DNA of 11,450 bases from Cytophagaceae bacterium (lineage in GTDB: Bacteria; Bacteroidota; Bacteroidia; Cytophagales; Spirosomataceae): NCBI GenBank assembly GCA_947459055.1, contig CANHCG010000025.1:1-11450 (forward strand). Reading direction: 5' to 3'. Each line of letters starts with the position of its first letter. Positions within the stretch are counted from its first letter, which is position 1. The notes beneath the pieces are model-generated. The model had not been told where the DNA came from. It did not search any database and worked only from the letters and a program-made list of their open reading frames with translations. A program made the translations under genes and the position numbers. This document shows positions 1 through 8,149 of this stretch, piece by piece.

Positions 1-2480
1 GTTTCGCTTTTTGGCGACTCCTTACCTAACTGACTCACTGCGGTCACATAATAACAACCAATAAATGAATCTGCTTTTTTGTGCACATATTTTAGTGCAT
101 TCACCTCGGAAATCAACTTGAAATTGCTACCATCTTTGGAATAATAAATCCGATAACTTGCTAAACTTTGGTCACAATTTCCAGTTAAGGTTGGCACCCA
201 AGTGAGTGAATTCTCAAAGCTCGTCGAATTACAGGTTGGGTCCTTATCCAACAAATCACAAGCCGGTGGAGCCAAAGTCAATTTCGGCGCACAAGGATTC
301 ACATCCGATTGAGGTTTCACACAAACCGTTTGCGAGGAATTCAATAAGGCCAAGGCAGGTAATCCTTCACCATAGGTCCCCAACGTCTCCACATAATAAC
401 AATAGGTGGAATCTGGCGAAATAGCCACATCAAATTTTCCATCTTTCGCATAAAAATCAGTTCCCTGATCCGTAAACGTATATGAATTTGCGGCTGCCAC
501 CGAGACCTCGGCGATTTGATTGAATTTTCCAGACCCCTTGGAACTTTCCCGATATACACGATGCACCTGATAATCATTCGACCATGGGACATTTGCTATC
601 CATGCCAGTTTCACTGATTTTACAGCCGCTTGGCCTTGTAAAACAACCGAACTAGCTGGACTCGGGGAATCCAATAATTTAAATTGCTTGTTCAAGGTGT
701 AATAAAAATCTACCTTGTATCGATAGGCATTCGAAGCGGTATTTAATCCCTTGTCGGTCATGGAGGTATCCTTTGAAATTGGAAGACCTGTTGGGACAAA
801 ATTCGTCCCATTCAATCCGTCCGCACGATTCACCACATATTGGTAAGGGCCCGGATAAAGTAAAGTGTCTAATTTCAAAGGACGCGTCCATCGCACAAAC
901 AATTCCCCAGTGGTTGCATCTGTTTTTCGAACAGACACATTCGTCATCAAGGGAGCCGAGGTAGGAATGAACACACAAGCAGATTCAGACATCGGACTAA
1001 AATCCTCGATGCCTTTGCTATTCGTAAATACCACCAACAGCACATACGTGTAATTGGCGTTTTTCAGCAAGCCCGCATCTTCATAAGCTGTCTTGGTGAT
1101 GTCGAGCCTTGCGATTTCAGTAAAGCCCGGCAAGGTCATGCCGGTTTGACAAAGTTTATTAACGACCGGAGTACAAGCCCCTTGTTTACGAAAAACAATG
1201 ATTTTGGCACCTGGCAGGGCACATGGATAGGAGGACCAGGCCAATGAAGCCTTGTTGCCTTCCGTCTGCACCGTGGCTTTTAAGCCTTTAATCGACGGAG
1301 CAATCACGCGAACTTTCCAGATTTTACTATCGACTAATTTTACGCCTCCACCGATGGAAATGGGTGGATTATCCTCCACCTTAAAGAAGATATCATAGGG
1401 CTCCTTTCGGATATGTTGGCATGCCGTCTGCCATTTAAAATAGCCATAGGCAGGTGTAGCGACTTGTTTTGGGCTTGTTGAAAAAGTAGCAAAAGGCTGT
1501 TTAACGGCATATACGGTGTCCATCGCATACACATTACCGGAACTATATATTGTCAAAGGATCAATCCGACCCGTTTTGGAAGGAACATCCACCGCTGAAA
1601 TTGTTTCATTCAAATTAACTCCTGCTTGCACACAAACATCTGGCGGAACCGTTAATTTTGGCCCCTTATTATCCACATCCTTCACCTCAATCTGCATATC
1701 CCGTACTGTCTCCGATATTTTAATCCCATTTCGCCATTCTTCCACAATGAAGGCACAATTATATAGACCTATTTCCTGAGGAGAATCCCAAATCAAATCT
1801 CCGGTCAAAGGATTAATCGTAAAACTGGAAGGAAGTGATGAAACTTCGTTAGGTTGGCGATACCCAGGGGCAATGATACCCCGACTCGTCGGCGAACAGG
1901 TTTCATAATCCCCCGTCCGAGAACTCGATAAACGATAGGCTAAACTATCCCCTTCCGCATCGACTGCATTAGCGTTATGTATAAAAGGCTGGCCAATTAC
2001 GGCAGTCAAATCCACAGCTGGGTTAATTAAAAGAGGGGTTGAATTTTGACCTAAACCTGAGTTAATAGAGAAGATTGTTTCGACATAAAAGGGCACCTCG
2101 ACTGACCGGGTAATATTCCGCACATTATCATTTCGATTCGGAATAGCTACAGATACTTTATAGAATAGGGCTGGGGCTGGATACGTATATTCTATTTTAT
2201 AAAGATTTTTGAGGGTTCCGTTTCCAATATCGGTAGGGGTACCGCAACAGCGCTTTGCCTTGTAAATAGTTGTACCATCCCCAAAGCAAAAATTAACCTC
2301 GGTCTGATCCTGGTTCGCCCGATTATTTTCGGTGTAGGTCGTCAACGTAAATTCATACGTCAGTGTTCGATCTGAAATTCGTTTCACCGTAATTTCACCG
2401 CCTTTTAGGTGAGTCGCTTGGGCAGCAAAAAAGCCGAGCCATAAAACGAGAAGTGAAAAGTAAAATTTCTTAAAAAACAT
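1..2480 (-). CDS. Large secreted surface protein with Ig/cadherin-like and fibronectin type III-like repeats (3' end outside window)
   Basis: The frame opens with ATG at 2480-2478 and stays open for 826 codons to the window edge, so the C terminus is missing. Residues 1-22 are a clear signal peptide (MFFKK, a hydrophobic stretch, then AAQA before THLKGG) with no lipobox Cys, so the protein is exported but is not an obvious lipoprotein. Residues about 23-150 form a beta-rich N-terminal domain of the type seen in gliding motility-associated Bacteroidota proteins. About 160-268 looks cadherin/Ig-like (VDAEGD at 173-178; INPLTGDLIW at 222-231). About 397-507, 508-607, 615-720 and 723-826 look like fibronectin type III repeats, each ending in a typical YxYxV or CYYV strand. 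Cysteines are frequent and often paired (a CC near residue 78; C436 and C444), suggesting disulfides after export. A type IX secretion sorting domain at the unseen C terminus is expected by analogy only. It is transcribed divergently from sdhC. The exact role is unknown; adhesion or gliding is inference. Confidence 0.85.
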   Translation of the reverse strand, partial: MFFKKFYFSLLVLWLGFFAAQATHLKGGEITVKRISDRTLTYEFTLTTYTENNRANQDQTEVNFCFGDGTTIYKAKRCCGTPTDIGNGTLKNLYKIEYTYPAPALFYKVSVAIPNRNDNVRNITRSVEVPFYVETIFSINSGLGQNSTPLLINPAVDLTAVIGQPFIHNANAVDAEGDSLAYRLSSSRTGDYETCSPTSRGIIAPGYRQPNEVSSLPSSFTINPLTGDLIWDSPQEIGLYNCAFIVEEWRNGIKISETVRDMQIEVKDVDNKGPKLTVPPDVCVQAGVNLNETISAVDVPSKTGRIDPLTIYSSGNVYAMDTVYAVKQPFATFSTSPKQVATPAYGYFKWQTACQHIRKEPYDIFFKVEDNPPISIGGGVKLVDSKIWKVRVIAPSIKGLKATVQTEGNKASLAWSSYPCALPGAKIIVFRKQGACTPVVNKLCQTGMTLPGFTEIARLDITKTAYEDAGLLKNANYTYVLLVVFTNSKGIEDFSPMSESACVFIPTSAPLMTNVSVRKTDATTGELFVRWTRPLKLDTLLYPGPYQYVVNRADGLNGTNFVPTGLPISKDTSMTDKGLNTASNAYRYKVDFYYTLNKQFKLLDSPSPASSVVLQGQAAVKSVKLAWIANVPWSNDYQVHRVYRESSKGSGKFNQIAEVSVAAANSYTFTDQGTDFYAKDGKFDVAISPDSTYCYYVETLGTYGEGLPALALLNSSQTVCVKPQSDVNPCAPKLTLAPPACDLLDKDPTCNSTSFENSLTWVPTLTGNCDQSLASYRIYYSKDGSNFKLISEVNALKYVHKKADSFIGCYYVTAVSQLGKESPKSE

Positions 2481-2544
2481 AAAACCTATTAGTGAATTGG
2501 AAAGTTAATAAGGGGAATCGAATAAATTAAAAAAAATAGATTTT

Positions 2545-2556
2545 TTAATCGATTAA
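2545..2556. repeat. 12-bp perfect palindrome beside the sdh promoter
   Basis: TTAATCGATTAA is perfectly self-complementary and ends at the base before the TTTG of the -33 element. A dimeric regulator bound here could touch RNA polymerase, but no cognate factor is visible in the window. In such an AT-rich spacer a palindrome of this size could also occur by chance. Confidence 0.35.
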
Positions 2557-2588
2557 TTTGATAGACCCGCGTTTCAATTGTAGTTTTG
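2557..2588 (+). promoter_or_regulatory. Bacteroidota-type promoter for sdhCAB
   Basis: TTTG at 2557-2560 is followed, after exactly 20 bases, by TAGTTTTG at 2581-2588. This fully matches the primary sigma factor consensus of Bacteroidota (TTTG near -33, TAnnTTTG near -7). Transcription would begin about 2594-2596, giving a leader of roughly 46-48 nt before the sdhC ATG. Confidence 0.75.
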
Positions 2589-2641
2589 AGGGCTAAAATT
2601 CAAACAATTCGCAATTTTACCATTTTAAATGATCTGTATTT

Positions 2642-3307
2642 ATGGCTTGGTTAGCAAAATCACTTAATTCATCACTTGGGAAAAAGCTCCTGATGGCCAT
2701 TACAGGCCTCTTTTTAATTAGCTTTTTGGTCATCCACTGCGGTCTCAATGCGACCATTTTCTTAAACGATGGGGGGGTATCCTTTAATGAAGGTGCCGAG
2801 TTCATGGGAACCAACCCAATTATCCGTACCATGGAGATCGTATTATTTGGCGGTTTGCTTTTACACATCTTCGATGGTCTTCGTCTTTGGTTAGATAACA
2901 AGAAAAAACGTCCCGTGGCATACGCTGTAGTCGATGGCGCGGCGAATAGCAAATGGTATTCTCGCTCGATGGGTTTATTGGGTACCTTATTGTTGTTATT
3001 CCTTATCATCCACTTAAAGCATTTTTGGTATTTTTCACGCCTAACAGATGGCTTGGAATCACGTACCTTATTTGCTGAAATGCAATCCGTATTTACAAAC
3101 CCATGGGTGGTTATTGTGTATGTATTGGGTTGCATCTCGTTGGGATATCATTTATTACATGGTTTTCAAAGTGCATTCCAAACATTGGGTTGGAATCATC
3201 CTAAATACACACCGACAATCAAAATGATCGGTGCCATTTATGCCATCGTGATTTCAGCCGTTTTTGCTGCGATGCCGATTGCCTTTTATTTTAATTTGAT
3301 TCATTAA
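2642..3307 (+). CDS. sdhC: Succinate dehydrogenase cytochrome b subunit
   Basis: This is the membrane anchor of succinate:quinone oxidoreductase. It carries heme b and passes electrons from the iron-sulfur subunit to the quinone pool, probably menaquinone as usual in this phylum. The 221 residues contain five hydrophobic segments, about 16-38, 60-82, 108-130, 153-175 and 190-218. That is the layout of the one-subunit, di-heme type B anchor, and no sdhD is present. Candidate heme ligands are H32, H75, H124 or H127, and H170 or H173, all within or next to membrane segments. The start at 2642 gives the family's short charged N terminus (MAWLAKS) before the first segment. It is the first gene of the operon, 21 bp before sdhA. 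Family assignment is firm; the exact ligand set is inferred. Confidence 0.94.
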   Translation: MAWLAKSLNSSLGKKLLMAITGLFLISFLVIHCGLNATIFLNDGGVSFNEGAEFMGTNPIIRTMEIVLFGGLLLHIFDGLRLWLDNKKKRPVAYAVVDGAANSKWYSRSMGLLGTLLLLFLIIHLKHFWYFSRLTDGLESRTLFAEMQSVFTNPWVVIVYVLGCISLGYHLLHGFQSAFQTLGWNHPKYTPTIKMIGAIYAIVISAVFAAMPIAFYFNLIH

Positions 3308-3328
3308 TTCTCAGCCGATCCGATTGAT

Positions 3329-5308
3329 ATGACAAAATTAGACGCAAAAATCCCTGAAGGCAATTTAGCCGAAAAATGGACCAAATTCCGCTCCAGTGTT
3401 TCCTTGGTGAATCCGGCCAACAAACGGAGCCTTGAAATCATCGTAGTAGGTTCAGGATTAGCGGGTGCTTCCGCTGCCGCTTCATTAGCTGAGTTAGGAT
3501 ATAAAGTGAAAGTATTTTGCTTCCAAGATTCTCCGCGTCGGGCACACTCGATTGCCGCGCAAGGAGGTATCAACGCAGCTAAAAACTACCAAAATGACGG
3601 CGACTCCGTTTATCGTTTATTCTACGATACGATTAAAGGAGGCGATTACCGGGCACGTGAGGCAAACGTTCATCGTTTAGCTGAGGTTTCAGGTAGCATC
3701 ATCGACCAATGCGTAGCGCAAGGGGTACCCTTCGCTCGTGAATACGGTGGATTATTGTCCAACCGTTCATTCGGTGGAACGCAAGTACAACGTACGTTTT
3801 ACGCAGCGGGTCAGACAGGCCAACAATTATTATTGGGAGCCTATTCTGCCCTTCAACGTCAAGTGGGGATGGGAAATGTGAAATTGTACACACGCCACGA
3901 AATGTTAGACGTCGTAACCATCGACGGTAAAGCACGTGGTATCATCGCACGTGATTCGGTTACTGGCGCATTAGAACGTCATTTTGGCCATGCAGTTTTA
4001 TTGTGTACGGGTGGATATGGTAACGTATTCTACTTATCCACAAACGCCATGGGTTCAAACGTCACTGCGGCTTGGAAAGCACATAAAAAAGGAGCATTTT
4101 TTGCCAATCCTTGTTATACACAAATTCACCCAACATGTATTCCGGTTTCAGGCGATCATCAGTCTAAATTGACTTTGATGTCAGAATCCTTACGGAATGA
4201 CGGCCGTATTTGGGTACCTAAGAAACAAAATGATACACGGAAAGCGAACGAGATTGCGGAAGATGAGCGCGATTATTACTTGGAGCGTCGTTACCCAGCA
4301 TTCGGTAATTTAGTTCCTCGGGATATTGCCTCTCGGGCAGCGAAGGAACGTTGCGATGCCGGATATGGGGTAGGTGCTTCCAAAATGGCTGTTTATTTAG
4401 ATTATGCGGCGGCGATTATTCGTTATGGAAAAGGAGAAGCCAATAAAAATAATATGCACAACCCAAGCGATGACGAAATTCAAGCGATGGGAAAAGCGGT
4501 GGTAAAAGAGAAATATGGCAATTTGTTTGACATGTACAAGCAAATTACCGGTGAAGACCCATATGAAGTTCCCATGCGGATTTACCCAGCGGTTCACTAT
4601 ACGATGGGAGGTCTTTGGGTGGATTATAATTTAATGACGACAGTTCCGGGCTTATATGCTTTGGGAGAAGCGAACTTCTCGGATCATGGAGCGAATCGCT
4701 TAGGTGCATCAGCCCTGATGCAAGGATTAGCGGATGGATATTTTGTGATTCCATATACGATTGGTGCTTATTTGGCTTCAGAAATTCGGACACCAGCCAT
4801 GTCAACGGATTCAGAAGATTTCGTAGCAGCTGAAAAAGCGGTGCGAGAGCGACTAGAGACTTTGATGAATATTAAAGGCAACAAGCCCGTCGATTATTTC
4901 CACAAGCGCTTAGGCAAAATTATGTGGGATGAATGTGGCATGGCTCGGAGTGAGGAAGGCTTAAAGGCCTCAATTAAAGAGATTCAGGCCTTGCAAAAAG
5001 AGTTTTGGTCGGATGTGAAGATTCCTGGGGAGATTGATAATTTAAATCCAGAATTAGAAAAAGCGGGCCGTGTGGCTGACTTTTTAGAATTAGGAGAATT
5101 AATGTGTATTGACGCGTTGGATCGGAATGAAAGTTGCGGCGGTCACTTCCGTACGGAATACCAAACGGAGGATGGCGAGGCGCTTCGTGATGATGAAAAC
5201 TATGCCTATGTAGCGGCCTGGGAATTTGCAGGACCGTCGAAATTCAACTTACACAAGGAAGAGTTGAAATACGAAAATATCAAAATTGCTCAAAGATCTT
5301 ATAAATAA
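3329..5308 (+). CDS. sdhA: Succinate dehydrogenase flavoprotein subunit
   Basis: This is the catalytic subunit that oxidises succinate to fumarate with covalently bound FAD, on the cytoplasmic face of the membrane with SdhB and SdhC. The 659 residues fit the Bacteroidota SdhA/FrdA length. Visible motifs are the dinucleotide-binding GSGLAG at 41-46; [11 protein letters not shown] with H73 as the likely site of the 8-alpha-histidyl FAD bond; HPTCIP in the mid region; ESLRNDGR, whose arginines include the likely catalytic one; HYTMGGLW; and [14 protein letters not shown] near the end of the FAD-binding domain. The C-terminal third is the helical capping part. It has about 35 residues before the FAD fold, normal for this subgroup. 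It lies 21 bp after sdhC and 8 bp before sdhB, so the three genes are almost certainly one transcript. Fumarate reductase is the only real alternative, and sequence alone cannot fully exclude reversible use. Confidence 0.96.
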   Translation: MTKLDAKIPEGNLAEKWTKFRSSVSLVNPANKRSLEIIVVGSGLAGASAAASLAELGYKVKVFCFQDSPRRAHSIAAQGGINAAKNYQNDGDSVYRLFYDTIKGGDYRAREANVHRLAEVSGSIIDQCVAQGVPFAREYGGLLSNRSFGGTQVQRTFYAAGQTGQQLLLGAYSALQRQVGMGNVKLYTRHEMLDVVTIDGKARGIIARDSVTGALERHFGHAVLLCTGGYGNVFYLSTNAMGSNVTAAWKAHKKGAFFANPCYTQIHPTCIPVSGDHQSKLTLMSESLRNDGRIWVPKKQNDTRKANEIAEDERDYYLERRYPAFGNLVPRDIASRAAKERCDAGYGVGASKMAVYLDYAAAIIRYGKGEANKNNMHNPSDDEIQAMGKAVVKEKYGNLFDMYKQITGEDPYEVPMRIYPAVHYTMGGLWVDYNLMTTVPGLYALGEANFSDHGANRLGASALMQGLADGYFVIPYTIGAYLASEIRTPAMSTDSEDFVAAEKAVRERLETLMNIKGNKPVDYFHKRLGKIMWDECGMARSEEGLKASIKEIQALQKEFWSDVKIPGEIDNLNPELEKAGRVADFLELGELMCIDALDRNESCGGHFRTEYQTEDGEALRDDENYAYVAAWEFAGPSKFNLHKEELKYENIKIAQRSYK

Positions 5309-5316
5309 TCGATACA

Positions 5317-6075
5317 ATGGAAGGACATTTAAACCTGACACTCAAAATTTGGAGACAAAAAAATGCGAACACCGCGGGTAAGTTTGAGACTTATCAAGTG
5401 AGTGGCATTTCCACCGATATGTCATTTTTGGAAATGATTGACGTGTTAAACAATCGCTTGATCCAAGAAGGAGATGATCCGGTCGCATTCGACCATGATT
5501 GCCGCGAAGGAATTTGCGGTATGTGTTCGATGTACATCAATGGTCGGCCGCATGGCCCTAACCGAGGTGTGACGACCTGTCAATTGCACATGCGTTCCTT
5601 CCAAGACGGCGAGACCATCACCGTGGAACCTTGGCGCGCGAGTGCGTTTCCGGTAATCAAGGATTTAGTGGTCAATCGTTCTTCTTTCGATCGCATCATT
5701 GCGGCAGGAGGTTTCATTTCGGTAAATACAGGTAATGCGCAGGATGCGAATAATTTACCGATTGCCAAGGACGATGCGGATGAGGCTTTTGCGGCGGCGG
5801 CATGTATCGGTTGTGGTGCTTGCGTAGCAGCTTGTAAAAATGCATCAGCGATGTTGTTTACTTCGGCGAAAATATCTCAATTAGCACTATTGCCACAAGG
5901 AAAAGCAGAAGCTTCAAAACGTGCACAAGCGATGGTAGCTCAAATGGATGAAGAGGGATTCGGTGCTTGTTCAAATACAGGTGCTTGTGAGGCAGAATGT
6001 CCAAAAGGTATTTCCTTAGAAAATATTGCACGCATGAACCGTGAATATTTCTCAGCAACATTTAGCTCAAAATAA
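5317..6075 (+). CDS. sdhB: Succinate dehydrogenase iron-sulfur subunit
   Basis: This subunit moves electrons from FAD to the cytochrome subunit through three iron-sulfur centres. All ligands can be seen in the 252 residues. C62, C67, C70 and C88 (CREGICGMC, then TTC) bind the plant-type [2Fe-2S] cluster. C163, C166, C169 (CIGCGAC), C173, C218, C224 and C228 (ending CEAECPKG) supply the ferredoxin-like [4Fe-4S] and [3Fe-4S] centres. The N-terminal half is the ferredoxin beta-grasp and the C-terminal half the helical cluster domain. The start lies 8 bp after the sdhA stop, and a strong terminator follows 13 bp after its own stop, closing the operon. No ligand is missing, so it should be functional. 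Confidence 0.96.
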   Translation: MEGHLNLTLKIWRQKNANTAGKFETYQVSGISTDMSFLEMIDVLNNRLIQEGDDPVAFDHDCREGICGMCSMYINGRPHGPNRGVTTCQLHMRSFQDGETITVEPWRASAFPVIKDLVVNRSSFDRIIAAGGFISVNTGNAQDANNLPIAKDDADEAFAAAACIGCGACVAACKNASAMLFTSAKISQLALLPQGKAEASKRAQAMVAQMDEEGFGACSNTGACEAECPKGISLENIARMNREYFSATFSSK

Positions 6076-6087
6076 TAACCCTTAAAT

Positions 6088-6119
6088 AAAGCCCCTGAAT
6101 GCAATTTCAGGGGCTTTTT
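6088..6119 (+). terminator. Intrinsic terminator after sdhB
   Basis: A perfect 12-bp stem is formed by AAAGCCCCTGAA (6088-6099) and TTCAGGGGCTTT (6106-6117), with loop TGCAAT and a run of five T ending at 6119. The GC-rich core GCCCCTG plus the T tract is a textbook rho-independent terminator. It should end the sdhCAB transcript. The A residues on the left mean it might also work in the other direction. Confidence 0.9.
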
Positions 6120-6125
6120 ACGCCC

Positions 6126-6719
6126 TTGTTTTTAGAACCTACCCATTCGAAATCGTCTCAAAAATCCAATGCAAAAGGTTGGATCGAAATCGTTTGTGGG
6201 TCTATGTTTTCAGGAAAAACGGAGGAACTCATTCGCCGACTGAAGCGCGCGAAAATAGCCCAACTTCAAGTCGAAATCTTTAAACCCGCCTCTGACACTC
6301 GTTATCACGACGAAGACATCGTTTCGCATAATCAAAACTCCATTCGCTCCACCCCTGTTCATAGTTCGGTGGAAATTTTATTATTAGCCGGTGATTGTGA
6401 TGTGATTGGGTTGGATGAAGCACAGTTTTTCGATGAAGGAATCGTCGAGGTTTGTAACACCTTGGCCAATCAAGGAAAACGGGTCATCGTAGCCGGATTG
6501 GATATGGATTTCAAAGGCCTTCCCTTTGGTCCAATGCCGAACCTCATGGCCATCGCCGAATATGTCACTAAAGTACATGCCGTTTGTGTCCAATGTGGCC
6601 AGGTGGCGCATTATTCCTATCGCACGGCGGCGGATCAGTCGACGGTATTATTAGGTGAAACGGATACCTATGAGGCCCGTTGCCGCGCTTGCTTTCCTCC
6701 GATTACGAATCATGCCTAA
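6126..6719 (+). CDS. tdk: Thymidine kinase, probable TTG start
   Basis: This cytosolic salvage enzyme phosphorylates thymidine to dTMP using ATP. With the TTG start at 6126 the protein has 197 residues and begins MFLEPTHS, like Tdk proteins of this phylum that I recall beginning MFLE. An in-frame ATG at 6099 would add nine residues but sits on the terminator hairpin, and the next in-frame ATG (residue 27) falls inside the P-loop. Motifs are [10 protein letters not shown] (25-34, P-loop), LDEAQFF (96-102) with E98 as likely catalytic base, and the structural zinc site C154, C157, C186, C189. This is the tetrameric type II family. The stop overlaps the next gene by 8 nt. No promoter is visible between the sdh terminator and this start, so expression may rely on read-through or a promoter inside sdhB. 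Confidence 0.92.
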   Translation: MFLEPTHSKSSQKSNAKGWIEIVCGSMFSGKTEELIRRLKRAKIAQLQVEIFKPASDTRYHDEDIVSHNQNSIRSTPVHSSVEILLLAGDCDVIGLDEAQFFDEGIVEVCNTLANQGKRVIVAGLDMDFKGLPFGPMPNLMAIAEYVTKVHAVCVQCGQVAHYSYRTAADQSTVLLGETDTYEARCRACFPPITNHA

Positions 6720-7170
6720 GGATCTCTCTTTCAAAAAAGTATTTCAACGCATTCGAGCGAAAAAACCAAAAGATTTGGATCGACAATTCAATAATGCCCA
6801 TGTGGAGGTTTTTGAAAAAATGGATTGTTTAAGTTGCGGAAATTGTTGCAAAACGACCAGCCCCATGTGGAATGAAACGGATATTCAGCGAGTGGCGAAT
6901 GCCATGAAAATGAAGGTAAGTCAATTTTTGGATGCCTATTTAGTTCAGGATGAGGATGGCGACTGGGTCTATCCAAATAGCCCCTGCCCCTTTTTGAATG
7001 AGTCAGACAATGCATGTCAAATCTATGAAATAAGGCCTAAAGCATGTCGGGAATATCCCCATACCGATCGGAAGAACATGATGGGCATTCTTTCCTTAAC
7101 TCAAAAAAATACGCTCATCTGTCCGGCCGTGAGTCAAATCATGGAAAAATTGGAACGTATCTATTCCTAA
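6712..7170 (+). CDS. CxxCxxCC (YkgJ-like) cysteine cluster protein
   Basis: This small cytosolic protein of 152 residues belongs to the family often labelled zinc/iron-chelating (YkgJ). Cysteines are C39, C42, C45, C46 (CLSCGNCC), then C92 (CPFL), C102, C112 ([10 protein letters not shown]) and C137. This set is typical of the family and could hold a metal ion or an iron-sulfur cluster; the true cofactor and substrate are unknown. The chosen ATG at 6712 overlaps the tdk stop by 8 nt. An upstream ATG at 6655 in the same frame would add 19 residues lying wholly inside tdk, with an arginine-rich composition typical of out-of-frame reading, so I rejected it. The overlap implies translational coupling with tdk. 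The N-terminal 30 residues are strongly basic. Confidence 0.85.
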   Translation: MPKDLSFKKVFQRIRAKKPKDLDRQFNNAHVEVFEKMDCLSCGNCCKTTSPMWNETDIQRVANAMKMKVSQFLDAYLVQDEDGDWVYPNSPCPFLNESDNACQIYEIRPKACREYPHTDRKNMMGILSLTQKNTLICPAVSQIMEKLERIYS

Positions 7171-7175
7171 ATTTG
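7168..7175 (+). promoter_or_regulatory. Possible -7 element for the ROK kinase gene
   Basis: TAAATTTG fits the TAnnTTTG consensus exactly and lies about 50 bp before the kinase ATG, overlapping the stop codon of the preceding gene. The expected TTTG about 20 bases upstream is absent (GAAA at 7144-7147; the nearest TTG, at 7150-7152, is too close), so this is only a weak candidate. Confidence 0.3.
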
Positions 7176-7225
7176 AAATTCCACTGAAAATTGAGGAAAT
7201 TAGTAAGATTTTTAACCAAAAATAT

Positions 7226-8149
7226 ATGTCAATGCCAAATACGGAATACTTAGGAATCGATGTGGGAGGAACGGGAGTAAAAATGGGAATCGTCCATGCA
7301 GATACGGGTCAAATAAATAATTTTCAAAGTTATGATACGGCCACTTGGCGTGAATCCAATCACTTTTTAGAGCGTTTAGCGGATGCGATAGCCTTGCATT
7401 TATATCAACATAAAAACGTCCGTAAAATTGGTATCGGATTACCTGGTATTTTAACCAAAGACCGAAAAACGTTAATCGAGATCACTGCGATTCCTGAAAT
7501 TGACGGTTCACCCATGATTGACATGCTCGAAAAGCGTTTTCCTGACCACCAGTTTTTCATGGAAAATGACGCAAATGCCGCCGCACTAGGCGAATTTTAC
7601 TTCTCGCCGGAAAAGGAAAGCATGCCGGAGGATTTTGTATTTATTACCCTAGGAACGGGTGTGGGCGGCGCGGCGATCATCGACCGTAAAATCTTTTTAG
7701 GTGGAGATGGTAATGCGATGGAACCTGGCCACGTACCCTCTCGAAATGGCAAGGTATTAGAAAGGAATGTGGGAAAGAAGGAATTACTACAAATGGCAAA
7801 TGCCATGCGTGCAGAATACAAAGGAAAAACGACATTGCCGGCCGATGGGACCATATCGACAACGGCCTTAGTCGTAGCCGCAGAAGAAGGGGATGAATTA
7901 GCCTTAGCGGTGTGGAATGAGGTAGGTGAAATGCTAGGGGATATGTTGGTTTCCTTAATTCGTATTTTAGATGTTAAAAACATTTTCATTGGCGGTGGAT
8001 TATCTGCGTCCTTTGATTTCATTTTACCGAGTATGGAGCGTCAGCTAAATTATTGGTTAACCCCCGCCTATTTGGAAAAACTAGTGATTAAAAAAGCATT
8101 ACTTGGAAATGACGCAGGCCTTTTAGGAGCGGCTTCTTTGTGTTTTTAA
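7226..8149 (+). CDS. ROK-family sugar kinase, polyphosphate-glucokinase-like
   Basis: This is a cytosolic kinase of the ROK family (actin-like ATPase fold), probably phosphorylating glucose or a related hexose. Motifs in the 307 residues: DVGGTGVKMG at 12-21 (phosphate-binding loop), GLPG at 71-74, ENDANAAALGEF at 113-124 with D115 as catalytic base, LGTGVGGA at 142-149, EPGH at 166-169 (sugar binding) and an IGGGLS loop in the C-terminal domain (adenosine site). The zinc motif CxCGxxGCxE that normally follows the GH is absent; GKVLERNVGKKEL stands there instead. That resembles polyphosphate glucokinases, which lack it too, but sequence alone does not settle phosphate donor or sugar. No helix-turn-helix is present, so it is a kinase and not a repressor. 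ATG at 7232 is an equally possible start, two residues shorter. Confidence 0.85.
   Translation: MSMPNTEYLGIDVGGTGVKMGIVHADTGQINNFQSYDTATWRESNHFLERLADAIALHLYQHKNVRKIGIGLPGILTKDRKTLIEITAIPEIDGSPMIDMLEKRFPDHQFFMENDANAAALGEFYFSPEKESMPEDFVFITLGTGVGGAAIIDRKIFLGGDGNAMEPGHVPSRNGKVLERNVGKKELLQMANAMRAEYKGKTTLPADGTISTTALVVAAEEGDELALAVWNEVGEMLGDMLVSLIRILDVKNIFIGGGLSASFDFILPSMERQLNYWLTPAYLEKLVIKKALLGNDAGLLGAASLCF

Larger units (their letters stand above)
2481..2641. promoter_or_regulatory. Divergent intergenic region between the surface protein gene and sdhC
   Basis: This 161-bp AT-rich spacer separates two divergent genes. It holds the sdhC promoter (2557-2588), the palindrome TTAATCGATTAA at 2545-2556, and a 9-bp inverted repeat: ATTAAAAAA at 2526-2534 and TTTTTTAAT at 2541-2549, around a 6-base loop. 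For the minus-strand gene only a near match to the -7 element (TAACTTTC, reading 2507 to 2500) is visible, with no -33 partner, so its promoter is undecided. No RNA gene or small coding frame is apparent. Confidence 0.6.

Noticed and set aside
2500..2507. Promoter -7 element for the minus-strand surface protein gene
   Set aside because: TAACTTTC misses the final G of the consensus and has no TTTG at the right distance.
2617..3135. 172-codon open frame on the minus strand opposite sdhC
   Set aside because: It lies almost wholly antisense to a well-supported gene, has no recognisable domain, and its composition is that expected from the complement of sdhC.
6099..6125. ATG at 6099 as the tdk start
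   Set aside because: It falls on the terminator hairpin and adds nine residues that I do not recall in homologs; TTG 6126 fits the family N terminus better. Not fully excluded.
6655..6711. Upstream ATG giving a longer cysteine cluster protein
   Set aside because: The added 19 residues lie entirely inside tdk in another frame and look non-natural; the ATG at 6712 gives a normal family length.
7597..8022. 141-codon open frame on the minus strand opposite the ROK kinase
   Set aside because: It is antisense to conserved kinase motifs, shows no family features and has no promoter or spacing to support it.
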